Below, in pieces: positions 1-6,909 of a stretch of DNA of 8,574 nt (its first letter is position 1; the number at the start of each line of letters is the position of its first letter). Under the pieces are notes generated by a model that searched no databases, was not told the origin of the DNA, and was given only the letters and a program-made list of their open reading frames with translations. The translations under genes were made by a program, and so were the position numbers. The stretch is from an uncultured Micrococcales bacterium (GTDB lineage Bacteria > Actinomycetota > Actinomycetes > Actinomycetales > Microbacteriaceae): the NCBI GenBank assembly GCA_903866485.1, contig CAIPNT010000172.1, forward strand, positions 1 through 8,574. The letters run 5' to 3'.

Positions 1-625
1 ATGCCTCGGATGAACCTGCTGCCGGAACAGCCATTCCCGAGTTAGCGGCAATGTTGGTGTTTATTGCACCTGGAAACACCACGGTGACGCCGACCTTGGT
101 GGTTAGAAGCTCTGAGCGAAGCCCCTCGGTGAAAAGCTTGATTGCTGCCTTGGATGCGCCGTAGACGCTTTGCCCTGGAACTGGTGAATACGCACCCATT
201 GATGAAACATTCAGGATGTGTGCCTCGGGGCGGGCGATTAGGCCAGGTAGAAATGCCTTGGTCAACATCAGTGGGCCGTGAAAGTTGACATTCATGACCT
301 TGGCCGCCGCTTCGACTGTTAGGTCTTTGATCATCACAAACGGCTGGATGATACCGGCGTTGTTGATCAGCGCATCGGCTTCGCCCAGCTTGGCTTTTAC
401 TTCGGCTGGTAGTGCAGCCACCTTGGCGTCGTCACTGACATCTAATACGAAGGTTTCAATGCGGCCACCGGCCGATTCGGCGAGTGCCTTGGTTTCGGCA
501 AGAGTTTCGGCTCGCATGTCGACTGCTGCCACCAACGCACCACGCTTGACGAGCTCGAGGGTCAATTGGCGACCCATCCCGCTGCCGGCGCCGGTGACTA
601 CCACTACTTTGCCTTGGACCTTCAT
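1..625 (-). CDS. SDR-family oxidoreductase, C-terminus cut by window edge
   Basis: Classical short-chain dehydrogenase/reductase, an NAD(P)-dependent oxidoreductase of the cytosol. I translated 208 codons from an ATG at 623-625, with no stop before the window edge. Seen: the Rossmann glycine motif TGAGSGMG at residues 11-18, an acidic Asp36 after the second beta strand (VDMR; in this family usually a sign of NAD rather than NADP preference), NNAG at 88-91, Asn114 in NVNF, catalytic Ser141/142, and YGASK giving Tyr155 and Lys159, then PGAINT at 185-190. Full-length members run about 250-290 residues, so roughly 40-80 are missing. AAGGGG lies 6 nt before the ATG and supports the start. It diverges from aspA. 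The substrate cannot be told from the motifs. The family call is secure; the specific reaction is unknown. Confidence 0.93.
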   Translation of the reverse strand, partial: MKVQGKVVVVTGAGSGMGRQLTLELVKRGALVAAVDMRAETLAETKALAESAGGRIETFVLDVSDDAKVAALPAEVKAKLGEADALINNAGIIQPFVMIKDLTVEAAAKVMNVNFHGPLMLTKAFLPGLIARPEAHILNVSSMGAYSPVPGQSVYGASKAAIKLFTEGLRSELLTTKVGVTVVFPGAINTNIAANSGMAVPAAGSSEA

Positions 626-751
626 TGAATTCCCCTTGGTGAAACATTGTTCTGGCAAGTTCCAGATAATTTCAGAATACTCTTCTAAATTTGTTCCGAA
701 TCACCATGCAACATGGTGTTTGAATAGAAGTACGAACAGATTGGTTTGGCA
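626..751. promoter_or_regulatory. Divergent SDR/aspA control region
   Basis: This 126-bp AT-rich spacer must hold the promoters of both divergent genes. Weak sigma-70-like candidates are GATAAT at 665-670 (plus strand, towards aspA, no convincing -35) and TATTCT on the minus strand (674-679, towards the SDR gene). They overlap, so the two promoters may compete. It also holds two inverted repeats: TCTGG-N6-CCAGA at 651-666 and the stronger CACCATG-CAA-CATGGTG at 702-718. The promoter calls are inference from pattern only. Confidence 0.4.
702..718. repeat. Perfect 7+7 inverted repeat upstream of aspA
   Basis: CACCATG and CATGGTG are exact reverse complements separated by CAA, 34 nt before the aspA ATG. 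As DNA it could be the operator of a dimeric regulator. As RNA it could form a 7-bp hairpin with a 3-nt loop in the aspA leader. No U-tract follows, so it is not an intrinsic terminator. The repeat is seen directly; its role is inferred. Confidence 0.6.
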
Positions 752-2140
752 ATGAGGCTAGAACACGACCTTTTAGGTGAGCGCGAAATTCCGGATGAGG
801 CCTACTGGGGTGTGCACACTGCTCGAGCGGTTGAGAACTTCGGCATCTCGGGAGTTGCCATCGGGCACTATCGCTCGTTAGTGCGGGCTTTGGCTTTTAT
901 TAAAGAAGCTTCGGCGTTCGCAAATTTCGAACTCGGTGAATTGCCGAAGGCAATCTTTGATCCCTTGCAACAGGCGTGCATCGAGGTTCGTGATGGAAAG
1001 TTTGACACCGAGTTTGTGGTCGACGCCATTCAGGGAGGAGCCGGCACCAGCACAAACATGAATGCCAATGAGGTAATCGCTAACCGTGCCCTTGAATTGG
1101 GTGGTTTCGCCAAGGGGCAATACGAGCACATCCATCCGCTTAATCATGTAAACATGTCTCAGTCGACCAATGACGTCTATCCAACGGCAATCAAGGTGGC
1201 GTTAATAATCGAAATTCTTGCCCTGTTGGAAGAGCTCGAAAGGTTGCGAGTTGCGTTTGCAGCCAAGGGGCTTGAGTTTGCGGGCGTAATCAAGATGGGC
1301 CGCACACAACTGCAAGACGCCGTTCCGATGACGCTTGGTCAAGAATTCAGCGCCTATGGCGTCACCATTGCCGAGGATGAACTTCGGCTGAGAGAGGCAA
1401 TCAAACTGCTGAGTGAAATTAACCTTGGCGGAACTGCAATCGGCACGCAGTTGAACACCCCAGTGGGCTATGCGCAGGCGGTGTGCAAGCATCTGAGCAA
1501 CCTTTGTGAACACGATTTTGTGGTGGCCGAAAACTTAATCGAAGCGACCCAAGACACCGGTGTGTTTGTAACCGCATCGAGCGTGCTCAAACGCCTGGCG
1601 ATCAAATTGTCAAAAATTTCAAATGATCTTCGCTTGCTCTCAAGCGGGCCAAGGGCTGGATTTGGAGAAATCAACCTTCCACCTCGGCAGGCTGGGTCAT
1701 CAATCATGCCGGGCAAGGTGAATCCGGTGATACCAGAGGTTATAAACCAGATCGCATTTACCGTCATAGGCAACGACACAACGGTCACCATGGCTTCTGA
1801 GGCTGGCCAGCTTGAACTCAACGCTTTCGAGCCAATAATCGCGCGTTCGTTGATGATGAGCATCACTTATCTTCGACGCGGTTGCAAAGTATTGACCGAG
1901 TTTTGTGTGAACGGAATCACTGCGAACGAAGAGTATTTGCGCAAGACTGTCGAGCATTCAATTGGCTTGGTGACTGCAATTTCGCCGCGAATTGGCTATG
2001 AGAATGCAACTGCAGTTGCGCAGCGCGCTCAAGAGTCAGGAAAGTCGGTGCGTGAAGTTGTCATCGAAATGCACCTGCTCAGTGCAGTTGAATTCGATCA
2101 GATTCTTGGAGACATAGATCGGCTGACCGGTAGAGGCTAA
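752..2140 (+). CDS. aspA: Aspartate ammonia-lyase
   Basis: Aspartase of the class II fumarase/aspartase superfamily: L-aspartate to fumarate plus ammonia, acting as a cytosolic homotetramer. The protein is 462 aa from the ATG at 752, close to the usual 460-480. Seen (ATG numbering): the N-terminal EHDLLGEREIP block, GGAGTSTNMNANE at about 95-107, the HPLNHVNMSQSTND substrate-binding block at about 128-141, and the superfamily signature GSSIMPGKVNP at about 315-325, whose mobile loop carries the catalytic serine. The overall sequence, including GHYRSL-type N-terminal spacing and the block after the signature, reads as aspartase and not fumarase. An in-frame TTG at 746 would add two residues. 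I prefer the ATG because it places the conserved N-terminus as in other aspartases. No good Shine-Dalgarno precedes either start. Its TAA interlocks with the stop of the convergent UPF0303 gene. Confidence 0.92.
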   Translation: MRLEHDLLGEREIPDEAYWGVHTARAVENFGISGVAIGHYRSLVRALAFIKEASAFANFELGELPKAIFDPLQQACIEVRDGKFDTEFVVDAIQGGAGTSTNMNANEVIANRALELGGFAKGQYEHIHPLNHVNMSQSTNDVYPTAIKVALIIEILALLEELERLRVAFAAKGLEFAGVIKMGRTQLQDAVPMTLGQEFSAYGVTIAEDELRLREAIKLLSEINLGGTAIGTQLNTPVGYAQAVCKHLSNLCEHDFVVAENLIEATQDTGVFVTASSVLKRLAIKLSKISNDLRLLSSGPRAGFGEINLPPRQAGSSIMPGKVNPVIPEVINQIAFTVIGNDTTVTMASEAGQLELNAFEPIIARSLMMSITYLRRGCKVLTEFCVNGITANEEYLRKTVEHSIGLVTAISPRIGYENATAVAQRAQESGKSVREVVIEMHLLSAVEFDQILGDIDRLTGRG

Positions 2141-2628
2141 AACGAGTTTTCGCCTAAATCGACCTGCAAGAGTTCTGCAATGCAGTCGACAGCTAGTTTG
2201 TGGTCCTCGCGCTGAGGCAGACCCGATACGGTAACCGTTGCGACCATTCCAGCCCCATTGACACGGATGGGAAAGCAGCCACCGTGCGGAGCATGATCGC
2301 GTTCGTCTAGAGCCATTAAAGCAACCCACGAGGTGCCCATGCGCTCTTGAATTCCTAATACGTAACTGGATGTATGAAGCAGATTGACCAGGTTTCGCTT
2401 GCGCCTTGCCCAGTCGAAGTTTGCAGGCGTTGTGCCTGGCATCGCCGCGCAGAACAGCGGCTCGTTGGCTATGGTTCTGATATCTACGATGACTGCACCA
2501 AACTGGGCTGCGCGCTCAATCACAAGGTTTCCCAGTTTCCGCGCTGCGGTCTCATCGAAGTTTTCGAAGACCAGTAGTTCTTCTTGTCGCTTTGCCTTTG
2601 CCAGATCTATCTCATCGTTTGCGCTCAT
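2137..2628 (-). CDS. UPF0303 / haem-degrading-domain family protein
   Basis: A 163-aa protein of the UPF0303 group (GlcG/HbpS-like "haem-degrading" alpha/beta fold, yeast YBR137W relatives). Its biochemical role is not settled; the name comes from a domain and not from a proven activity here. Seen: an N-terminal helix rich in charged residues (1-20), VIVDIRTIANEPLFCAAMPGTTPANFDWARRKR-type core beginning near residue 46 (the W-x-RRKR...SSY pattern is the family hallmark), and HGGCFPI near residue 115 where the family usually has HGG-x-FPI. Length matches the family (about 150-170). The ATG at 2626-2628 has only GAG 3 nt upstream, but TAGATT sits 6 nt before it, which suggests a leaderless transcript. 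It is convergent with aspA and divergent from the tRNA gene. The family call is good; the function is unknown. Confidence 0.85.
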   Translation of the reverse strand: MSANDEIDLAKAKRQEELLVFENFDETAARKLGNLVIERAAQFGAVIVDIRTIANEPLFCAAMPGTTPANFDWARRKRNLVNLLHTSSYVLGIQERMGTSWVALMALDERDHAPHGGCFPIRVNGAGMVATVTVSGLPQREDHKLAVDCIAELLQVDLGENSF

Positions 2629-2634
2629 GGTCTC

Positions 2635-2640
2635 AATCTA
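2635..2640 (-). promoter_or_regulatory. Candidate -10 element for a leaderless UPF0303 mRNA
   Basis: The minus strand reads TAGATT, which fits the actinobacterial TANNNT -10 pattern, then six bases, then the ATG at 2626-2628. In actinobacteria this spacing usually places the transcription start on or next to the start codon. There is no usable Shine-Dalgarno. Role inferred from pattern and spacing. Confidence 0.4.
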
Positions 2641-2641
2641 G

Positions 2642-2668
2642 TTGATGGGTCAAGGCAGTTGCTAGACT
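2642..2668 (+). promoter_or_regulatory. Candidate promoter of the tRNA-Arg gene
   Basis: TTGATG (2642-2647) and TAGACT (2663-2668) each match the sigma-70 consensus at four of six bases. The spacer is a short 15 bp, but TGC directly before TAGACT makes an extended -10 (TGN). The predicted start, about 2675, leaves a leader near 18 nt before the tRNA. It overlaps the back-to-back promoter region of the UPF0303 gene. Confidence 0.35.
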
Positions 2669-2692
2669 TGGCCTGCCCGTCAGCGCGGGTTT

Positions 2693-2765
2693 GCCCTCGT
2701 AGCTCAGTGGATAGAGCAAGAGCCTTCTAATCTCTTGGTCGCAGGTTCGATTCCTGCCGGGGGCG
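2693..2765 (+). tRNA. tRNA-Arg, anticodon TCT
   Basis: A 73-nt cloverleaf, folded by hand. The acceptor stem pairs 2693-2699 with 2758-2764 (one T-G wobble), with discriminator G2765. The D stem is GCTC/GAGC, the anticodon loop CTTCTAA places TCT at 2726-2728, the variable loop is TGGTC, and the T arm is GCAGG-TTCGATT-CCTGC. The bottom pair of the anticodon stem (C2723/T2731) is mismatched and the other four pair. CCA is not encoded and must be added by CCA transferase, as is common in actinobacteria. It reads AGA codons (and AGG by wobble), which are uncommon in the neighbouring genes. The last base lies 10 bp before the convergent regulator's stop. Confidence 0.96.
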
Positions 2766-2775
2766 CTTCTAATAC

Positions 2776-3255
2776 CTAAGCCTGCGGGCCTTTGTGAAAG
2801 TGCTCGAAGACCAGGTTGGTTCGAGTCGACGCCACGGTCGCGTTATTCGAGAGGTTCTCCAGCACGAACTCGCGAACCGAATCAGAATCGGTTACGGCTA
2901 GGTGAACAATAAAGTCTTCAGAACCGCCGAGAAAAAAGACTTGGATGACCTCTGGTCGCTCACGCATCTGCTGCATGAAGTCGGATAGGTGAGCGCGCGC
3001 ACCGGCACGGAGAGTCACCGAAATCAATACCTCGGTGCCGAGCCCGAGCTTCGACGGTTCGACATTGGCGCTGAATCCAGAGATGATTCCGCGGGTAATC
3101 AACGAACGCACGCGGGTAATGCAGGTCGACTGGGCGATGCCGACCGTGGTAGCTAAGTCGGCGTTGGTCATTCGAGCATTCTGCTGAAGCAGGCGGATCA
3201 AATCGAGGTCAATTTCATCTAGGGGAGTGTCTAGCTGCAGATTCTTCGATGCCAT
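2776..3255 (-). CDS. aldR: Lrp/AsnC-family transcriptional regulator, AldR-like
   Basis: A 159-aa feast/famine regulator. Seen: an N-terminal winged helix-turn-helix at about 13-60 (IDLDLIRLLQQNARMTNADL start, then recognition-helix region TVGIAQSTCITRV), a linker, and a C-terminal RAM/AsnC ligand domain from about 68 to 155 with the GG-SEDF turn near 110-115. Length and layout are normal for the family; members act as dimers to octamers that bind amino acids. It diverges from ald, as AldR does in mycobacteria, where the regulator controls alanine dehydrogenase in response to alanine. So control of ald, and probably of itself, is a strong inference from context. AAGGA lies 8 nt before the ATG at 3253-3255. 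Exact effector and sign of regulation are not visible. Confidence 0.9.
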   Translation of the reverse strand: MASKNLQLDTPLDEIDLDLIRLLQQNARMTNADLATTVGIAQSTCITRVRSLITRGIISGFSANVEPSKLGLGTEVLISVTLRAGARAHLSDFMQQMRERPEVIQVFFLGGSEDFIVHLAVTDSDSVREFVLENLSNNATVASTRTNLVFEHFHKGPQA

Positions 3256-3278
3256 GGACGTATTCCTTCGATTTGCTG

Positions 3279-3295
3279 AATTTATTAACTAAATT
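3279..3295. repeat. AT-rich palindrome over the aldR -10, candidate AldR operator
   Basis: AATTTATTAACTAAATT is symmetric at 7 of 8 base pairs around a central A. Its size and AT-rich centre resemble Lrp/AsnC-type sites. It covers the likely aldR -10, so binding here would fit autoregulation. The palindrome is seen; the binding is inferred. Confidence 0.45.
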
Positions 3296-3323
3296 ACCGT
3301 CTTTGTCGAATAATCTGCAATGT

Positions 3324-3337
3324 TTACACGTTTGTAA
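3324..3337. repeat. Palindrome in the ald promoter, second candidate AldR operator
   Basis: TTACA-CGTT-TGTAA has perfect 5-bp arms. It overlaps the candidate ald -35, or lies just after the start site if the TAATCT -10 is used. Its centre is about 43-44 bp from the centre of the palindrome at 3279-3295, close to four helical turns, so an oligomeric Lrp-type protein could hold both on one DNA face. Role inferred. Confidence 0.45.
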
Positions 3338-3388
3338 TGAAGTTACTGCAATCTTGAGGAAGATTTAGTTCAAACCAAGGAGCAAGAA

Positions 3389-4507
3389 ATGCGCGTAGGA
3401 ATTCCAAGCGAGATCAAGAACAACGAGAACCGCGTTGCCATCACCCCAGCCGGTGTGCACGAGCTAGTTCTTCGCGGTCACGAGGTATTCATCCAGGTCG
3501 GTGCCGGAATCGGTTCTGGTTTCACCGACGCTGCCTACGTTGCCGAGGGTGCCACCATGTTGGCAACCGCCGAAGAGGTTTGGGCAAAGGGTGACCTTCT
3601 GCTCAAGGTCAAGGAGCCAATCGCTGCCGAGTATCCATTGCTTCGCGAAGACCAGGTCTTGTTTACCTACCTGCACCTTGCCGCGTCTCGCCCTTGCACC
3701 GATGCCTTGGTCAATGCCGGCACAACCGCGATTGCCTACGAGACCGTCCAGTTGCCAAACCGCGCGTTGCCGCTGCTTCAGCCAATGTCTGAGGTCGCCG
3801 GTCGTCTATCGGCTCAGATCGGCGCCTACCAGTTGATGTCAAACGAGGGAGGCCCAGGCGTTCTGATGGGTGGAGTTCCTGGGGCGCCTAAGGCAAAGGT
3901 AGTCGTGATCGGTGGCGGTGTTGCGGGTGAGCACGCAGCAACCATGGCGTTGGGCATGCAGGCAGACGTAACCGTGATCGACATTTCGCTGCCAAAGCTT
4001 CGTGAACTAGATGCTCGTTTCGGCGGTGTCGTGAAGACCCGCGTTTCAACCGCTTATGAAATCGCTGAGCAGCTCAAGGATGCCGACCTAGTGATCGGTT
4101 CGGTGCTCATCCCGGGCGAAAAGGCTCCAAAGCTGGTGACCGACGCTATGGTTGCCAAAATGAAGCCTGGTTCGGTATTAGTTGACATCGCCATTGACCA
4201 GGGCGGTTGCTTCGAGAACTCGAAGCCAACCACTCACGACAACCCGACCTTCAAGGTACACAACAGCACCTACTACTGCGTTGCAAACATGCCGGGTGCC
4301 GTTCCGGCCACTTCAACACGCGCACTAACCAACGCGACCTTGCCTTATGTGATCGCACTTGCCGACAAGGGTTGGAAGGCCGCTTTGCAGGCCGACCCGG
4401 CCCTAGCTCTGGGTCTAAACACTCACGAAGGTTTTGTTACCTACGCCGGCGTTAGGCACGCTTTTGGTGAGGTGCCATTCAAGGCCTTGGCTGAGGTTCT
4501 GGCCTAA
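3389..4507 (+). CDS. ald: Alanine dehydrogenase
   Basis: NAD-dependent L-alanine dehydrogenase: alanine plus NAD+ and water to pyruvate, ammonia and NADH, reversible; a cytosolic hexamer in characterised homologues. The 372-aa length matches the family (371 in Mycobacterium tuberculosis). Seen: N-terminal MRVGIPSEIKNNENRV with Arg15, substrate-binding Lys75 (LLKVKEP), catalytic His96 (TYLHLAA), the Rossmann motif VVVIGGGVAGEHA at 171-183 with acidic Asp198 ending the second strand (NAD preference), catalytic Asp270 (VDIAIDQGG), and the HNSTYYCVANMPGAVP-type block from 291. All key residues are present. AAGGAG lies 6 nt before the ATG. It is divergent from aldR and probably controlled by it. 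It ends tail to tail with the deiminase gene, sharing the four bases CTAA, so no intergenic terminator is possible. Confidence 0.97.
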   Translation: MRVGIPSEIKNNENRVAITPAGVHELVLRGHEVFIQVGAGIGSGFTDAAYVAEGATMLATAEEVWAKGDLLLKVKEPIAAEYPLLREDQVLFTYLHLAASRPCTDALVNAGTTAIAYETVQLPNRALPLLQPMSEVAGRLSAQIGAYQLMSNEGGPGVLMGGVPGAPKAKVVVIGGGVAGEHAATMALGMQADVTVIDISLPKLRELDARFGGVVKTRVSTAYEIAEQLKDADLVIGSVLIPGEKAPKLVTDAMVAKMKPGSVLVDIAIDQGGCFENSKPTTHDNPTFKVHNSTYYCVANMPGAVPATSTRALTNATLPYVIALADKGWKAALQADPALALGLNTHEGFVTYAGVRHAFGEVPFKALAEVLA

Positions 4508-5508
4508 GCAGGTTGCTGCTGCGTGATGCAGTGAATGCCACCACCGCGGGCAAATAGCTGCCTGGCGTCGACCAACACGATTTCACGATCAGGGTAGGCC
4601 AACTGAAGCGCGGCAACTGCTCGCCCATCATTGGCGTCATTGAAACCGCACAAGATCACAGCACCATTAATCACGTAGTGGTTGATATAGCTGAAATCGA
4701 CAAAGCCTTCATCGTCGTGAAGAGTCTTTGGGGCCGCCACCGGGATTAGCTCAAAGTCGCCTGCTGCCAATAAGGTTTGGCGCACCTCTTGGCTAATCAA
4801 AAAATCAGGGTGTTCTGGGTTCTCTTGGTTGTGATACAAAATCTTGTTTTCGCCAGCGAAACAGGCCACGATGTCTACATGGCCTCGGGTGCCAAACTCG
4901 TCATAGTCCCGGGTTAGTCCGCGGCGCAACCAAATCGCCGTCTCGGTGCCCAACTTGTCATGGATTTCGGCCTCAACCTCGGCCCTCGTCCAGTCAGAGT
5001 TGCGGCCTTCACCCAATTGAACCGTCTCGGTTAGCAACACGATGCCCGAGCCATTTACATGGATGCCTCCACCCTCATTGATCAGAGGAGAGTCGATGGT
5101 TTCAATGCCAATCTGGTCACCGATGAATCTGGCGACCTGCGCGTCATTCGCCCACGCTGCCCAACTTTGGGCACCCCAGCCATTGAAAACCCAATTGATG
5201 GCGGCAACTTTACCTTCGTCACTCTTGACAAAGGTTGGGCCGATGTCGCGCATCCAAGCGTCGTCAAGGTTCGCCTCAACGACCTCGACTCGCGGGTCTA
5301 AAAATGCCTTGGCTAACTCGATGTCATCGGCTTGACAAAGCATTGACACCGGCTCAAACCTGATGATGGCATTGGCCACTGCTGCCCAAGTTTCGCGCGC
5401 CTCCAGCGCTTCTTGCTCGCTGTCTCCAAGCGTGTAGCCACTAGATGGCCAGGCCATCCAGGTGCGAGCATGCTGGTGCCATTCGGGTGGCATGGTCCAT
5501 GTAGTCAT
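4504..5508 (-). CDS. Agmatine deiminase / peptidyl-arginine deiminase family enzyme
   Basis: A 334-aa member of the Porphyromonas-type peptidyl-arginine deiminase family (PF04371), which includes AguA: agmatine plus water to N-carbamoylputrescine plus ammonia. Seen: DDAWMRDIG at 82-90 (the guanidine-binding D-A-W-M-R-D block), NEGGGIH at 144-150, the catalytic GH-VD at 209-212, and the C-terminal nucleophile block GGGIHCITQQQP with Cys327. All catalytic positions are present and length is normal (330-380). The nucleophile block lacks the Asn found in the GGGNIHC form I recall for plant and Pseudomonas AguA, so agmatine as substrate is likely but not certain; I give no symbol for that reason. 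AGGAG is 9 nt before the ATG. It is the last gene of the minus-strand cluster, 27 bp after the decarboxylase. No N-carbamoylputrescine amidase (AguB) is in the window. Confidence 0.88.
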   Translation of the reverse strand: MTTWTMPPEWHQHARTWMAWPSSGYTLGDSEQEALEARETWAAVANAIIRFEPVSMLCQADDIELAKAFLDPRVEVVEANLDDAWMRDIGPTFVKSDEGKVAAINWVFNGWGAQSWAAWANDAQVARFIGDQIGIETIDSPLINEGGGIHVNGSGIVLLTETVQLGEGRNSDWTRAEVEAEIHDKLGTETAIWLRRGLTRDYDEFGTRGHVDIVACFAGENKILYHNQENPEHPDFLISQEVRQTLLAAGDFELIPVAAPKTLHDDEGFVDFSYINHYVINGAVILCGFNDANDGRAVAALQLAYPDREIVLVDARQLFARGGGIHCITQQQPA

Positions 5509-5535
5509 TGACGTTAGCTCCTGCAGTCAGGCAAA

Positions 5536-6900
5536 TTACTTGGCATCCATCGAGTCGAGAATTTCGCATAGAAGTTCAAAGCTGGTTTCTGGGTTAACAA
5601 TCGCAAAACGAGTGTTTGGTCTACCCTTGTGTGAACTTGGCACGACGAATGCGATGCCGTCTTGAAGCAAGCGATCAGACCAGCGGTTGTAATCATCGAT
5701 GTTCCAGCCATCGCGTTCGAACACGACCACCGATAGCTCTGGTTGGCGAACTAGAGAAAAGCCTTGGCGTAGTTCGATTTCATCCGCGATTTTGCGGGCT
5801 AGTTCAACGTTTTGCTGCACGGCGTCTCGATAAGCCTTAATTCCGTGTGTTGCCAGCGAGAACCAGAGTGGCAGTCCGCGAGGGCGGCGGGTGAGGTTAT
5901 AGGCATAGTCGCTAGGGTTCCAATCACCAGATTCGGTGAGCGTGTCTAGATATTCACCGTGCTGGGTGTGAGCCTGTCGGCCATCCTCAGGATTTCGATA
6001 GAGCAATGCGCAAGCGTCAAAAGGCGCGAACAGCCACTTGTGCGGGTCAACAATGAAGCTATCCGCGCGATCTAAACCGAGAAATAGCGGCTTGGAAATG
6101 GGCGCCAGCATTCCGGCGATGCCGTACGCGCCATCTACGTGAAACCACAACGAGTGGCTCTTTGCTGCTTGACCAACTTCGTCTAGGTCATCCACGATGC
6201 CAAAATTGGTGGTTCCACCGGTTGCAACTACGGCAAAAAGTCCATCGCCAGCAGACGAAATAGCAGCTTCAACGGCTTGCCCGCGAAGTCGGCCGTTCTC
6301 ATCTACTGCGGCCTTGATTAGGTCGACATCCATGACCGCGGCAGCGGCCTTTAGCGACGAGTGAGCTTCGGCGCTGCAGATAAACTTCCACCGCTCTGGC
6401 CTTGCGAGCCCCCGGGCCTGGCGCGCTTGTGCCGCCTTGTGTCGGGCCGCGACAAGTGCGCTCAGGTTGCCGAGCGTGCCGCCCTGAACAAAAACACCGC
6501 CAGCACCTTCAGGCAAGCCGGCTTCACGAGCCAGCCATTCGAGCACTTGGTTTTCGGCATAGACGGCTCCGGCGCCCTCCATCCATGAACCGCCATAAAT
6601 CGCTGATGCCGAAACAATCAAGTCAAAAAGCTTGGCTGCTTCGGTGGGTGCACACGGGATAAAAGATAGATAGCCCGGGTGATCAGTTGAGATTGTGGCC
6701 GGCGCCAACACCTGCTCAAAAAGTGAAAGTGTCTCGAGTCCGCCAAGGCCATTCTCGGTAACCGTGGGGCCTGCAGCTTCAAGCAAGAATTCGAGAGTTT
6801 GTGGAGCGTCTAGAGGTGCCGGATCATATTCCAGGCGCTTGCGAGCGTAGTCGAAAATGCCTTCGCGAAGGGCAACAGTTGCGTCATGGGGCTTGTGCAC
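5536..6900 (-). CDS. Group II PLP-dependent amino acid decarboxylase
   Basis: A 454-aa cytosolic fold-type I PLP enzyme of the DOPA/tyrosine/glutamate/aspartate/diaminobutyrate decarboxylase family (PF00282), turning an L-amino acid into its amine and CO2. Seen: GYLSFIP near 76-82, EGAGAVYAENQVLEWL around 108-123, the phosphate-binding GGTLGNLSAL at 140-149, His180 (EAHSS) that stacks on PLP, ATGGTTNFG at 226-234, Asp256 in HVDGAYG that holds the pyridine nitrogen, and the Schiff-base Lys288 in DPHKW. All cofactor residues are intact. The substrate cannot be read from these motifs. The start is a GTG at 6898-6900 with no Shine-Dalgarno, 9 nt after the upstream stop and in the same frame, and it lies inside a perfect palindrome. 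This suggests translation by reinitiation. It precedes the deiminase by 27 bp. Confidence 0.92.
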   Translation of the reverse strand: MHKPHDATVALREGIFDYARKRLEYDPAPLDAPQTLEFLLEAAGPTVTENGLGGLETLSLFEQVLAPATISTDHPGYLSFIPCAPTEAAKLFDLIVSASAIYGGSWMEGAGAVYAENQVLEWLAREAGLPEGAGGVFVQGGTLGNLSALVAARHKAAQARQARGLARPERWKFICSAEAHSSLKAAAAVMDVDLIKAAVDENGRLRGQAVEAAISSAGDGLFAVVATGGTTNFGIVDDLDEVGQAAKSHSLWFHVDGAYGIAGMLAPISKPLFLGLDRADSFIVDPHKWLFAPFDACALLYRNPEDGRQAHTQHGEYLDTLTESGDWNPSDYAYNLTRRPRGLPLWFSLATHGIKAYRDAVQQNVELARKIADEIELRQGFSLVRQPELSVVVFERDGWNIDDYNRWSDRLLQDGIAFVVPSSHKGRPNTRFAIVNPETSFELLCEILDSMDAK

Positions 6901-6905
6901 AAGCC
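6890..6905. repeat. 16-bp perfect palindrome over the decarboxylase start codon
   Basis: GGCTTGTGCACAAGCC is fully self-complementary. On the minus strand the GTG start codon is bases 6-8 of it. In RNA it could fold as GGCUUG/CAAGCC with a UGCA loop, holding part of the start codon in the stem. As DNA it could be a regulator site inside the operon. Seen directly; role inferred. Confidence 0.6.
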
Positions 6906-6909
6906 GAGT

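Larger units (their letters stand above)
3256..3388. promoter_or_regulatory. aldR-ald divergent promoter/operator region
   Basis: An AT-rich 133-bp spacer. Towards aldR (minus strand): TCGACA (3304-3309) as -35, with AATAAA (3281-3286, 17-bp spacer) or TAAATT (3279-3284) as -10. Towards ald: either TTTACA (3323-3328) with TGCAAT (3347-3352, 18-bp spacer), or TAATCT (3311-3316) as a TANNNT -10 without a clear -35. The heptamer CTGCAAT occurs at 3315-3321 and again at 3346-3352, 31 bp apart, about three helical turns. The ald Shine-Dalgarno AAGGAG is at 3377-3382. The promoters are candidates only; the divergent layout is certain. Confidence 0.55.

Noticed and set aside
285..755. Plus-strand open frame of 156 codons opposite the SDR gene and running into the aspA start
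   Set aside because: It lies antisense to a clear SDR coding sequence with all family motifs, has low-complexity Ala/Ser composition typical of a shadow frame, and lacks any recognisable domain.
1468..1866. Minus-strand frame of 132 codons inside aspA
   Set aside because: It is antisense to the most conserved part of aspartase, including the GSS signature, and shows no ribosome site or domain.
752..2140. Fumarase (FumC) as an alternative identity for aspA
   Set aside because: The N-terminal block, the substrate-binding block and the region after the GSS signature read as aspartase. Fumarase and aspartase share the signature, so a tree would settle it, but aspartase fits better.
2693..2765. 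tRNA-Arg as an integration (attB) site for a mobile element
   Set aside because: No integrase, no repeated tRNA 3' end and no foreign-looking genes lie nearby in the window.
2775..2795. Short GC hairpin GCC-TGCG-GGC followed by CTTT after the tRNA as a terminator
   Set aside because: The stem is only 3 bp and the T-run is broken; it also lies within the regulator's coding end. Too weak to annotate.
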